NCBI GenBank assembly: GCA_036245805.1
Contig: BTRK01000003.1
Span: forward strand, 11,510,464-11,574,463
Reading direction: 5' to 3'
Source: Pristionchus mayeri
Lineage: Eukaryota; Nematoda; Chromadorea; Rhabditida; Neodiplogasteridae
DNA length: 64,000 bases
The stretch's first letter is position 1, and each line of letters opens with the position of its first letter. A model generated the notes under the pieces. It ran no database searches and was not told the origin of the DNA. It saw only the letters and a program-made list of their open reading frames with translations. Positions 1 through 10,603 of the stretch are shown here, piece after piece. A program made the translations under genes and the position numbers.

Positions 1-628
1 TTTAGCAATTGTTTAATGAAATTATTTTCCAAATTTATCTTGATAAATCTTCGTGCAATTTGTGAACCTCGATCACGCCTTATGGAAACCAAAATAGTAC
101 AGAGTAGGATTATAAGAATCGTTGCTAGTGTTGAAAAACACACTCAAAGCATCGAATCAGTAGTTTTCGAAATTTCCTCCTCTTAGTTTACTGCTCAAGC
201 CCCTATGCTTGTTTCAACCATTTGTGACAGTATTCTCTCTTCAGCCTCGTCTTGTTCTGGTTTGCAGTGAATGATAGTTCCTATATTCGTAATTGCAATT
301 CAGACCGGGTATCAGAGGAATTCTTCGTGAGATTTAGGTATATTTCTTATTTATTAAGAAGTTGATTTGTTTTTTCCAATAATTATTAGAAAAAAATGAA
401 TTCATTGATCTCTAATTGATTCATCCCACCCTGTGGCTATCGTAAATATTCTTTTGAATACAGATATCTACACGAATCTCATCCACGTCTTCTTCGTCCC
501 AGGACTGTTCAGCCTCACCCGGAAATATGGTACAGATCACAACATTATCTTTAATTCTAAAAAAATAAAACAAAATCATTGCACTCTACATTCCAGTAAT
601 CGATATTTGCCGCACTGTTTCCTTCAGC
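1..628. other. No firm gene; possible upstream exon
   Basis: No recognisable protein family is visible. A serine-rich stretch at about 464-528 (+), between a CAG acceptor and a GTACAG donor, could be an early exon of the broken gene that starts at 629. The donor is poor and the assignment is a guess. Confidence 0.3.
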
Positions 629-3445
629 TGTGAAGAAGGACGGACTGACCAAGGATACGAAGAAGGAACAATTTTCGAGACCAACGTATGCTAATTAGTT
701 TTGCGGTCCGATGATGCGTTTGATGAATCAACGAATTTCAATTTTCAAAAACGCGAATTTTGAAATGAATATTGATCCCAACTTTTAGCCTCACTTATGT
801 GAACCGAAACCGTTTCCATTGCGTGAATGAAGAAGAAATGCATGAAGAAGCGAGTGCTCTCAAAATGTGAGTTGATTTCTGGCAAATCTCAATACATACT
901 GATTGAATTAAATCCCTGCTATTATCACATTTTAATGGGAAAAAATCTAACTTACTCAGGCATTCTAACGATACGACGTTCGACGAAACGGATCTGAGCC
1001 TTTCGGAGGCTGGATTTGTCCTCGTCGAATGCAAGAAAAAGAAGAATCAACGAGGAAAATACGTGAACAGACAGAAAGCTGAACCCAGGGAGAAGAAGGT
1101 CTGCACGAAGGGGAAAGTTGAGCCCCAAATCGCGATTCCCTTCACCAGACAACCTGAAAGCCAGGCTCCCGAAAATTGGGTGAGAATTTCGACAACATTG
1201 GGACAACTTCGATAATATTCACATTTTTAAAAACTTGCCAACGAACAGCCCAGCAGAGATTACAACACAGCGAACAACAAACAAGCACAGACTGCTGAAA
1301 CAAAGATGAAGATTATGTCCGCACTACAGTGTGTCAGTAACGATAATGCCCTTTTGGTAAGTATTGTATTAGATGAAATATCTCTGGTAAGGTTCAATGT
1401 GTAAGATAATACTAAAACATCTTCAGAAAGCCTACAGGGACAATCCGATGAGATGCAATAACCAAGCCAATAACTATCAAGCATGGAACGCTAAACCTAG
1501 GGAGAATGTTTTCTCCACCAGTCCGTATGCCAGCCAGAATCCCGCACCCGTAATCATGGTGAATACATGAAAAACGACTGCTGATATGCTGCGATTACGT
1601 CAATGATACGAAAATCTCGTCGTTCTACGCACTCTTTCGCCCGAAACAAAGTCCGAATTACGAGTTTCAATTCTCACCTTTCAGATTCGTCCCAACAGCG
1701 AGGCAAGGACATATTTTCTTCAAACGCCCACTCACCTAAAGTGGTTTTTGAATGATAAATTGATGGCAGCACTCCCATTTACAATCATACCAGTTGGCAA
1801 ACCCGTTACTCAGAACTTAAAAAAAAAACTTTTGTGAATAATTGAAATATTCTCAGGTTGGAGAAGGCACTCGAATTCGAAGGAGTCAAAAAGGAGTTCA
1901 CCAATCAAAATTATCTCGCCCTCCCTGAGGTGTGATTTGAGAGTTATTTTCATTGGAGGAGAGGTCATGGTGTAAAAAACAAAAAAAAACAAAGACTGAC
2001 AGTGAGCCGGTATTGAGAAACATCGTAGTTCTCATCCGTCGTATTCAGGAGTATTTGGAAAATTCTAAAAAATGACTTCAAAAATAAGAAGTTCTGCAAT
2101 GATGCACCTTCCCGCGGTTGTAATAATTAATATTTTTGAGGATCAAGTCTGGTCATGCCTTGGTCAGCGAGCTGAGTTCCTTCCGATTGGATTCGTTTGC
2201 CCACGCGGCCACGAGTTGAAACATGTGGAGTTCACAGTGAGTATTTCCAACACGTTCGAGACATTAATCACAACCAAAAAAAAATGTTGTTCATTATGAA
2301 GGACGAATGAAATCCCCAATACATTCAGAACTTGTGCATGTGTTGCACGATTCGCTCGCGAACGTATTCTCTATGAAAACAAAGGATTTTTAAAGATATT
2401 TCAATATCAGTCAAGATGAAAAAAATATGACTTGAAAATAGTCTATTACAACTTAAATATCAATAACTTATTAGGCCGACCAACTGGCCAAGGAGCGAAC
2501 CCGCAACAGCGTCGTCTACAATGTTATCTGCGAGAACGGGCCACTGCACATTGAAGACTCTGGATAGCTTACCTCAAAACACTGCGGAAGCCGGTAAGTT
2601 GAAAAATGGCTGTGAAACCGCACACCCCGACTCGCGCAAAATAGAACGGGCTTTTCGATGTGGTCCGTTCCTGATATCGTAATTCGAAGAAGGACAGGCG
2701 TAGTATAATCGCTAGATTTCTTCGAATGGTCATCGCTTGCAGTAAACAAGGCGCTCTCTCATAGGCCGCCTGAGCGTCAGGGTCAATTTTGAATAAATAA
2801 AAGTTAAACTCAAATCCACGGGATCTCAAACTGCTCTTCAGAGCGATCACATCTTCGATGGATTCTCGGACTTCCATCGCTACATTAGCAACCGACCCCA
2901 CATTTTCCACGTTGATCCTCAGAACACAGTGAGTGAACCATTATTCGGTTACAAATTAAAATGTATCTTAATCCAAATTAAACAGCAGTCCTGGTAATAC
3001 CATCGTACTCAATTGAATTTGCATATTCAACTTTTAAAATTGTGAGTACTATTTTTTGCAGGTATTCAACCAGAATCTGCTGGTGACTGTGGCTGTGCTG
3101 CGATATGCACACTCCCTCTATCATGTCACCCCAGCGGAGATGACTCAGAATTTGTTCAAGTATGTGGCTTATTGTTGAAAAAGAACCAATTGTTATGCAA
3201 ACAAATGAAGGCATTGAATAGCGAAAACTGCGAATCGCGTAAGGGTTTAATCAAGTTCAATCAAGACATGAATTCAGTAGCAATTCCGCAGGGATTAAAG
3301 ATTACTATAAAGACATTAATTAATTTTGAGGAAGGAGAGCTCGAAACTATTTTATCGTGCATTTGCCTGTTTCTTGCCCACGGATGAGTTCTCGGTCGAT
3401 CGATTCTTATGGCAGTTTCCATTCATCTTCACTCGTGGTCAGGCA
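629..3445 (+). pseudogene. Broken paralog of the 55.7-63.8 kb gene
   Basis: A multi-exon gene reads here, with exons at about 629-684, 791-865, 960-1183, 1251-1358, 1428-1558, 1684-1820, 1858-1929, 2133-2236, 2475-2590, 2841-2925, 3061-3160 and 3341-3445. Conceptual exons match the minus-strand gene at 55,655-63,823 in order: FTNQNYLALPE against FVNQHQFAMP; FVCPRGHEL against YLCPRGAEL; VICENGPLHIED against LICENGPLHVED; RYISNRPHIFHVDPQN against RFITDRSHIFFVDSQR; VAVLRYAHSLYHVTPAEM against VAVMRYAHSLYHSTPVEM; DEFSVDRF against DELSFDRF. Several intron positions agree. Just after the ENGPLHIED stretch (about 2563-2566) one base appears to be missing, so the frame runs into TAG. The LW that follows ED in the paralog can be recovered only in another frame. 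It is therefore a pseudogene or carries a sequence error. The family is not recognised. No counterpart of the paralog's C-terminal half is seen after 3445. Confidence 0.6.
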
Positions 3446-4582
3446 TATCTCATTCCCTCAGAAACGGCCTTTAGTTTTTTGATCGTAGGCGTACATATAC
3501 GTTGATGAAATGTCATATGATGATCAATTTGTGTGCCTACTTGGCACAAGAGAGCTGCAAATTTGAAAAATGCGTCTGTCGTTGATGACTTTCCGATGTT
3601 CTGAACGATTTTTCACGTCTTATTGTTATTCGGATTTCCAATGTGATAGTTTCCTTGGATGCTTGGGAGAACGTGTTGTAAAACGGCACTTGAAATTAGC
3701 GTCCCAAATGTAAACACGATAGTATAAACTTGGGAAAAGTGAAAAATGAAATGAAAATATTATTTTCAGAATCGACATATATTCGATTTAAAAAGTGTTC
3801 CAGAATGCCTTGGGCTGTACTAGCATAATGCAGAAGGAATTTTGAGCCCACCTTGTTCGGCTGAGAAAATATGAATTTTCATCATTTTTCACTATACCCG
3901 CACCTGGCGCGCGCCTTTGCGCGATAAAGAGGATATCACTGTGAAATTTCAAATTACGACACCAAGTACTCTAGGCCCTATAAGCGTCATGGCCTGAATC
4001 GAAAATCTTGGCGGAATGTCCGCTCAGTGGTGACTCTCCTCAGATCCGGCTTCTTAATCGAAATTACACATGCATACGAATAATAGTGTGAATTGTCTCT
4101 TCTTTCCCAGTTTCTTTACAATCGCACCATTTGACGGCTCTTTCTACTCCAACACGCTTCAGGAGTGGCACACACCGGAACTGCTAAGTTTCACCATATC
4201 ACATCAATCAGCTTATCTCTACGAAGCCCTCCGGTTTGTGATAAAATACAAAAATACTTATTTTATACAATATGTACCCTCACACTTGGGAGATACCTTT
4301 TCTCACTCGATTTTATGATCGCGCAGTGTGTTCGTAATCTAATATCTCCCCATACCATTGATAAATAACAATTTGCAAGTCTAATACTGACTGCTATGTT
4401 TCACCACTCGCACATCAGCACTTGGTGTAATGGGGTCCCAGATTGAGCGTTTAAAAATACAAAAAAAAATTGAAGAATATTGATTGAATGGCTCAGGTTC
4501 GTGTGAGAACTATGATGTCATAACGCCCTTGGTATATCAAAGAATGCATGACTTCATAGTTCACATCCGACTGAGTACCTAC
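3446..4582. other. Mostly non-coding; one possible exon
   Basis: No recognisable gene is visible. An open stretch at about 4110-4220 (+) begins TIAPFDGSFYSN and follows a TTTCCCAG acceptor. It could be a late exon of the broken gene upstream, but it has no convincing match in the intact paralog. The rest is AT-rich. Confidence 0.3.
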
Positions 4583-4670
4583 TGGGCAGGCATCGCTTAT
4601 TGATGAACCCTGTGTCCACATAGCGCTTCTTGAACTCGCGACCCTGTGCGAATACTTTGTCGATGCCTTC
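4583..4670 (-). pseudogene. Histidine acid phosphatase N-terminal exon fragment
   Basis: An 88-base exon sits between a TTTGTAG acceptor and a GTAGGT donor. It reads EGIDKVFAQGREFKKRYV then DTGFINKRCLP. It is nearly the same as the + strand exon at 8045-8137. In this family the piece corresponds to the helix that follows the first catalytic block (G..Q...LG..LK.RY). Neither the catalytic RHG motif nor the rest of the enzyme is seen on this strand nearby, so it is probably a stranded duplicate. A possible upstream exon at 4840-4925 (reading YIPEDEWFDGVDQM) is noted separately. Family assignment rests on the short motif plus the C-terminal exons of the same family 1 kb away. Confidence 0.5.
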
Positions 4671-5215
4671 CTACAAACATTCACATCACATATCCGAATG
4701 TGTTAGCATTCATTCTAGTCTCTGGCGTCTATGAATACAAAAACATGCATTCAACCTGCATTGAAAACGAGTAAAATTGTGTGGATAACTTATGGACAAG
4801 CAGTGAAATCGTAAATTGTAATAATGTAATATTTCTAATGTGCTCCGAACTGAGACGCTTATCTTCAAAAACGATACCAAGTATCATCTGGTCAACACCG
4901 TCAAACCACTCGTCTTCTGGGATGTACAACTGCTCTGATATATTTCTATATTTTATTTATTTACTCATTTTCCATCTATCATAGGTAAAAACTAAAGCAA
5001 TCGAATCTTCGAGTCCTCACATTTAATCCCAGTTCTTCATAAAAATGCAAGTTTCAATAAATCATTCCTCTTTTTCAATATGGATCAAACGATCATTTTT
5101 TTATTTTTAAATACATCAAAAGAGTGGTAGAGAAAATAGAGTTGGATTCGAGATCTTTTGATTAATTGAATAGTTGTTGTTTAGAAATTAGGATCTTCAT
5201 TGTTAATATCCATGA
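4671..5215. other. Non-coding, possible minus-strand exon at 4840-4925
   Basis: The minus strand at about 4840-4925 is open and reads LYIPEDEWFDGVDQMILG. It lies on the 5' side of the phosphatase fragment at 4583-4670 and could be the preceding exon (acid phosphatases often have an acidic/aromatic stretch there), but no catalytic motif is visible. Otherwise AT-rich DNA. Confidence 0.25.
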
Positions 5216-6141
5216 TCAGACGAGTGGGCAGGGAATGGGCTCAGTGAGTGCGAGCGGCTTGACGAGCTGCAAAGAAAATAGTGAACTGAATTTCTGAAAT
5301 TATATTTTAGTTAAATTACTGCTGCTGAAATGGTATATTTTTTCTGGAAAAAGTTGTTGGTTCGTCTATTGATAGTTGGCTTTCCTTATAAATATTATGT
5401 TTCACCCCCCGCATATCAACACTTGATATGCAGATCACAACAATGAGATGTAACTTTGTAGGGCATAATAGACAACTGAAAAGAATCGGGTATGTGAGGG
5501 AGAAATGTTTGACGAGCTGCAAAATTTGTCATGTATGCTCTCAAATTATTCACTTCAGTGAGGTAACAGTTGTATTATAGATATTATAGAAAAATTGTTT
5601 TGAAAAACACTGTTTTCCTATATTGATGATCGGATTTTCATTTGAATATTATGTTTCACCCCCCCCCCCCCCGCATATCAACACTAGATATGTAGAGCAC
5701 ATCAGTAACTCCTTATTGAATTGTCTCAATAGAAAACAAAAAATTGAGATAGGTGAGGTCAACCATGAATACTCTCAAATTGCACTTTGATGAAGCTACC
5801 GCTGTAAAAAATGCCGAACATCGGCTTTCTAGTATATTTGATTAATCTGCAAAGTTATAAGTGATTCTCGAGAAATATTCACATTGACAACATCAGCGAG
5901 GGAGCAGTTCCCGTAGCACATTCCCGTGTCGAGGAAGTCCGCCTTGTGGCCGTTCTTGAGGAATATCTGAGATGATCTCTGTACAATTAATTATTCGCAT
6001 TTATATTTCAATCATATTCTAATGACAATAAGATACGCTAAATCCATGATCAATAATGCGTAAAATTACCTTGACGTATGGTCCGGTCGCGTTCATGCGC
6101 GTCTCGAAGACGACGGCGGAGGAGAAGGCAGGAGTGACGCC
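5216..6141 (-). CDS. Histidine acid phosphatase, C-terminal part
   Basis: Three exons join in phase: 6070-6141 (24 codons), 5883-5966 (28 codons) and 5216-5266 (16 codons plus TGA). The first reads VTPAFSSAVVFETR, the second IFLKNGHKADFLD then CYGNCSLADVV, the third ends in PIPCPLV. This is the typical C-terminal region of secreted or lysosomal histidine acid phosphatases: a strand with a small-residue and acidic pattern, a Y.V..+.NG hairpin, then the paired-cysteine C...C.L segment. These enzymes hydrolyse phosphomonoesters at acid pH. The N-terminal RHG block and the HD block are not found upstream (higher coordinates) on this strand, so the gene is truncated here or its 5' exons have been lost. 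The 5267-5882 intron carries a diverged internal duplication. Confidence 0.55.
5330..5800. repeat. Diverged tandem duplication with C-tract
   Basis: Two copies of a roughly 250-base unit lie in the phosphatase intron. Each has TATTATGTTTCAC followed by a C-run (6 C at about 5404, 15 C at about 5660), then GCATATCAACACT and a short hairpin around it. A third, weaker match lies at about 4396 (TATGTTTCACCACTCGCACA). The C-run length differs strongly between copies. Confidence 0.5.
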
Positions 6142-6174
6142 CTGCAATATTCACTGAGCATTTCAATTAGGCGC

Positions 6175-6460
6175 GCGTTCTGACGGTATTATCCAATTTA
6201 TAGGTCACCGCGTGGGTCAGTCTTTTTAGAATAAATATTACGCATGGTAAAGAAGTTTTAGGCAAAATAATGGCCCATGCGGTGACCTAGTTGCTGAGAA
6301 CGACATCAAACAATTTTGCTAAAAATTAACTTTTCGACGCTGAAATAATCGCATTTCGAGATCGGCGCGTGGGTCAGCCTTCTAATATCATTAATGCCAT
6401 GACTGGAAGAGTTTATAACCGAAATATTAACCCACGCGGTGGCTTAGTTTATGAGAACGA
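6175..6460. repeat. Two adjacent imperfect hairpins
   Basis: Bases 6201-6290 form an inverted repeat (TAGGTCACCGCGTGGGTCAG against GCCCATGCGGTGACCTAG). Bases 6358-6450 form a second one (GCGCGTGGGTCAG against TAACCCACGCGGTGGCTTAG). The two are related in sequence. Both contain CGTGGGTCAG, the complement of the CTGACCCACG found in the 15-kb array. Confidence 0.5.
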
Positions 6461-8044
6461 AGAGCAAACAGAAAGCGAGAGTTTTGGCGAGTTCAAATTT
6501 TTTGTTCAACTTTAGGCACATCACATTCGTTTATTTTGCATTTTTGTGTCGGCGGTGTGGTATACAGACATTTCCCATGAACCATTTGCTTTCTAAAAAA
6601 AGAATGCATTAATTAATGCTAAATTCGAGGACTAATTAATTTTTAAAGTGAGCGAGAGCAAATTTGCATGATACCGTATACCCATTTTTTGAGTACGCGA
6701 ATACTGAATTGTGTTCAACGTCTAAATCAACGCTTTGAAGATCATAACATAGTTGTTTTACCTTTCGAAATATTTCTTTACTTATTCTTATTTATGTTTT
6801 AATTATTATTGAGTCAAAATAATGAATATACGAAATGACATTGACTAATATTCTTATAAATTCCAAGTTCCCTTTTATTTCTAATTGTGAAATTACCACA
6901 ATTTTCGATGCGTTATTTTTCATAGCTTGTCTTTTACAAAGCAAATTCGATATCGCTTGACGTACTATTTATTGTAAATCATATATCAGTATGCAGTAAT
7001 GATGATAGCAACTGACCCTATCTCAAAACAATTATCTTTCGGTCCGAGTGTTTATGGTCCCTGGCCTTCCGACCTTTTAAGGCTAGGAGAAGCATGCCCC
7101 ACTGGCGCGCGTTAATCGATATGAATTAATAACGATTGGATTTAAGTACTAAATGATAATTTTAAAAAAATACATTAAATTGTGAAAAAATGGTAACGAA
7201 AAACAAGATTTTATTTTTACAAAAATTTCACCAACTTCAAATTCATGTGGACAAAAATTGAAATTTCATTTGCAAATTGTCACTGTAAGAGTTCTTATTT
7301 CAATGAGCGGCATGTAGTTTTTCTTAATAGTACATTCGTGGGAAATAAATCAGATTTGCCATAAACGTTGTAAACAATATCAACCTAAAACTGAAATATT
7401 GGTAGAAATCTGATAACTTTCAATCTTTGATTTTTTAATTTGCTATTTTACGGGAATATCAGTATCCAATTTTTTTTTGTCATTGCACAGTTCAATGAAT
7501 GATTGATCAAGCGCACGTGAATCGACATGAGATGCTTTGGTTCTATAGGGAGGACAACTGTTTGAATTGAGCATGGGTCAGAATAATCGGTCCAATTCGA
7601 AATCAGTTTTATCTAGGTTGGATGAAGCTAGAGCCATGTTCAACATAGTATTGTGAACAACACTAAGTACACTCCTAATCACGAGTTTTGGAACTATGTT
7701 ATGACTATTCCCAATGAAGTTGTTCCATCTCGAAGGAACATCAAATTTATAATCAGAAATTTGCGATGTTAAAGTTTCTATTTATAGCTTTGAACGCTTG
7801 CGTTCAACATCATGATAATAATAAGCAAGTATACTCCTAAAATATATTACTAAATCGAAGCATAGTCGTTTGGCCGAAGCGAAATCGATGGCTTGAAACT
7901 TAGTGCTCAAAAACGATCAAGACTTATGCAACAACCTGATATATTTTTCATGTCAATTCGTTGTCCCGATTTTCTGGTGAGAGGCCTGATATATAGCGAG
8001 TTTCTTTGTGAAATGGATACAATCAGGAAACAATGGCATTGCAG
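6461..8044. other. AT-rich intergenic region
   Basis: No reading frame with a recognisable motif was found on either strand. The DNA is AT-rich with scattered homopolymers. It separates the minus-strand phosphatase 3' fragment from the plus-strand phosphatase exon. Confidence 0.4.
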
Positions 8045-8137
8045 GAAGGGATCGACAACGTGTTCGCGCAGGGAAGCGACTTCAAGAAGAGATACGTGGA
8101 CACGGGCTTCATCGACAAGGGATACCTGCACAGTGAG
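8045..8137 (+). CDS. Histidine acid phosphatase N-terminal exon (partial gene)
   Basis: A clean 31-codon exon sits between a CATTGCAG acceptor and a GTGAGA donor. It reads EGIDNVFAQGSDFKKRYV then DTGFIDKGYLHSE. In this family the helix with LK+RY and a GF..Y stretch lies just before the VRST motif, which would be in the next exon. I do not find a convincing next exon before 9 kb, so this may be another stranded piece. It shares about 80 percent of its residues with the minus-strand copy at 4583-4670. Confidence 0.5.
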
Positions 8138-9100
8138 GTGAGAAAGACAATCGACAATTTGAGTTTTTATAACAGCAGGCCTGCAAATGCACTACTTTTT
8201 AACTGAGTGATTATATTATATGCATGTGAAGGTGGCGCGAGATTGAAAAAGTTTTGTGAAAGTTTTTAAGCTAATAGTCAAAAGGTGAAACATAACCGAA
8301 AGATTACCATTTATATTTCACTCTTTCAAATCATCATCGGACGATGACCACAGATCTAAAAACAATAAAAAACATAGGTTTCAGAGAATGTTTATTCCCC
8401 TAAAGTTTCGTTTCAGTCAGTAATCGGTGTATTCGCGAGGCAAAAAAAACAACAATAATAATATGGACACAACAAACTGGTCCCATATCATTCTGCCTGA
8501 CCTTATTGGAAGGGGCAATTAAGATAAGACGTGGGAGAGCCTTCAATCCTCGAGCATTACTCTGTGTTCTGAGAGAGCAAATTTCATGTGAAAAATGATT
8601 ATCGATTGTCGGTCCTTAGGAAACAATTATCCAATAATGTTAGTTTTTCCATGGACTCCCCTTGGGGATAGTATTCGACTACCGTACACTAAAATATGGT
8701 TGAGTTCCGCGTAGTTATGCGGTTCCCTTGTCCGTGGGACTCTGAGTATCTTTCTGTAGTTCTCCACTACATCTGTGGGCTCGTTATTTCTTCGACGTTG
8801 CACTGCGAGACTCGACGAAACTCGTGTAGACGCCCTCGTAGATGTACACTCGAACTCGATGCAGATGCCGTTGCACATGGACGCGATGTCGATTCCGTTG
8901 CAAGTGTAAATGACACATCATTGATATCCTCCTCGAAAGGATCGCACTGTCCTCCATAATACTCTTTCAGGATATTTCCTTAATCACAGAGTCGACCTTG
9001 TCAACCACCCTTATTACACTTCACACTTCTCGAACAACACCAGCGCGTGTTCAGATTCCTTCCATGCAATCATCACCGTTTCTTTCCTTCCAATCACCGT
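8138..9100. other. No recognisable gene
   Basis: Open stretches around 8630-8960 occur on both strands but have no family resemblance, no consistent splice sites and unnatural composition. I read this as intergenic. Confidence 0.35.
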
Positions 9101-10350
9101 TCTCCCAAAAGTAGGTAAACTGCTGATTCCTCTAGTTATCCCTCTGCTAGGTCAATCACTACTAGTTTCGCGTCCGACATCCTCGTCGGAAGGTTCACAT
9201 ACGACCCCTTATTCAGGTCAGTTGCAAGTTCCCTCGGCAGTCCCAATCTCGGTCAACTGCTAGTGATCCCTTCTAGAGGTCAACCACTACTTTCTTTCTG
9301 GCAAACCTAATCAGGTCAGTCGCCGTTACCGGATCATCCAGTGCATTAATTACAAGTCGCACTAGCGTTAATCAATTAGTATGAAATTCCATTCCGTACA
9401 ATCGATCCAACTCCCGGGAGTATTTCCGAAGTTCAGCTCTTTGGCACTCTTTTAGCTCTCTTGGCATCTCCTCGAAGATCATTCAAACACTCAATCGGAG
9501 CTAGTAGTAACCTTCACTTCATTCGTACCCTCAATCTGGAGTAGTTCCTCTACCTAATGAACCTTCAACTCCGTTCTCTCTAGCGACCCCAAAAAGGTCA
9601 GTCGCAACTACAGGCTGCTCCTGTTTCTACCGTATACCATTCACAATAGTCTCAGACCCCAACATCGTATGAAATTTCATTCACATTCATCACGATCGAT
9701 CTGGCATATGGCTCTTGTGTCTCCCGAAGATCGTCCAACAATCTATCGGAGCTATTGGTACTCATCACTAACATTCACACGATCTATCTGGAGTAGTTCC
9801 TTCCTCTTAGGGACCTCTAGCCTCACTGGTCTCTCCTTTCCATTTGGACCTGTATTTGTCCACCTCGCATCATCCTACTTGCACCTCAGAGCAAAGAAGG
9901 GAATATACATCTGCCCGTCCCTTCTCCCAGTCCCCTTACCTTCTTTCAGATTCATCTTACTTTCACTTCAGGGCGACTGCTAAGAAGAGGAAATGTCACG
10001 TCTTCCCGTCCATTCTCGGAGCCCTCTTTCGGAATCTCGTGAACTTTATGCGTACTTGCATGCAGTCCTTATGAACTCTTCTCTTCTCTGAGCTCAACGC
10101 TCGAGTGTCGTTCGTTTGATCTTTGATCTCGTCCCTCGCTCATTCGTTATCTCTTCGTGTTTCATCGCATGCAACTTCGCATCTAACTCACTTCCTCTTA
10201 ATTGCATCGTCACCAGTCCACTCGCTCTCGCTCGGCTCGACCATCCCTATGGCACGTGTATCAGGCATAAGTTTTTTTCCAATTTTTGCTTTTAATTGTT
10301 TCACTTATTCTGGTCTTCGGTTCTAATTGATTATTATTTTGATAATTACA
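9100..10350. repeat. Pyrimidine-rich region with degenerate repeats
   Basis: The + strand is strikingly C/T-rich. The motif AGGTCAnYnnCnAC recurs at about 9148, 9214, 9252, 9276, 9313 and 9596. A diverged roughly 290-base tandem duplication is visible: 9379 onward (TATGAAATTCCATTC, CTCGAAGATC, CGGAGCTA, CTGGAGTAGTTCC) is repeated from 9668 (TATGAAATTTCATTC, CCGAAGATC, CGGAGCTA, CTGGAGTAGTTCC). No coding frame is convincing. Confidence 0.45.
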
Positions 10351-10603
10351 TATTATTAGTGCATGGATGCTCTCTTTAGCGCACTTTAGTGCAGACCTCT
10401 TGAGAGCGCCTAGTGGTCATAGTATGAAGTCAAAGTAGCCGTGGCTACGAATGTAGCTGCGACTTTCTCAGATTCTTTCCAGTGATTCGTGTTTGGGCAA
10501 AATAATCAACACTATCGTGAAGTGTGATGAACGTGCATCACGATAATACATGTGATTCGGATTGGACACAAAAAACCTGTTCACATAAGCTGCAAATTTC
10601 AGA

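Noticed and set aside
8627..8960. Overlapping open frames on both strands
   Set aside because: No motif, no splice context and no start context; length is within chance for this composition.
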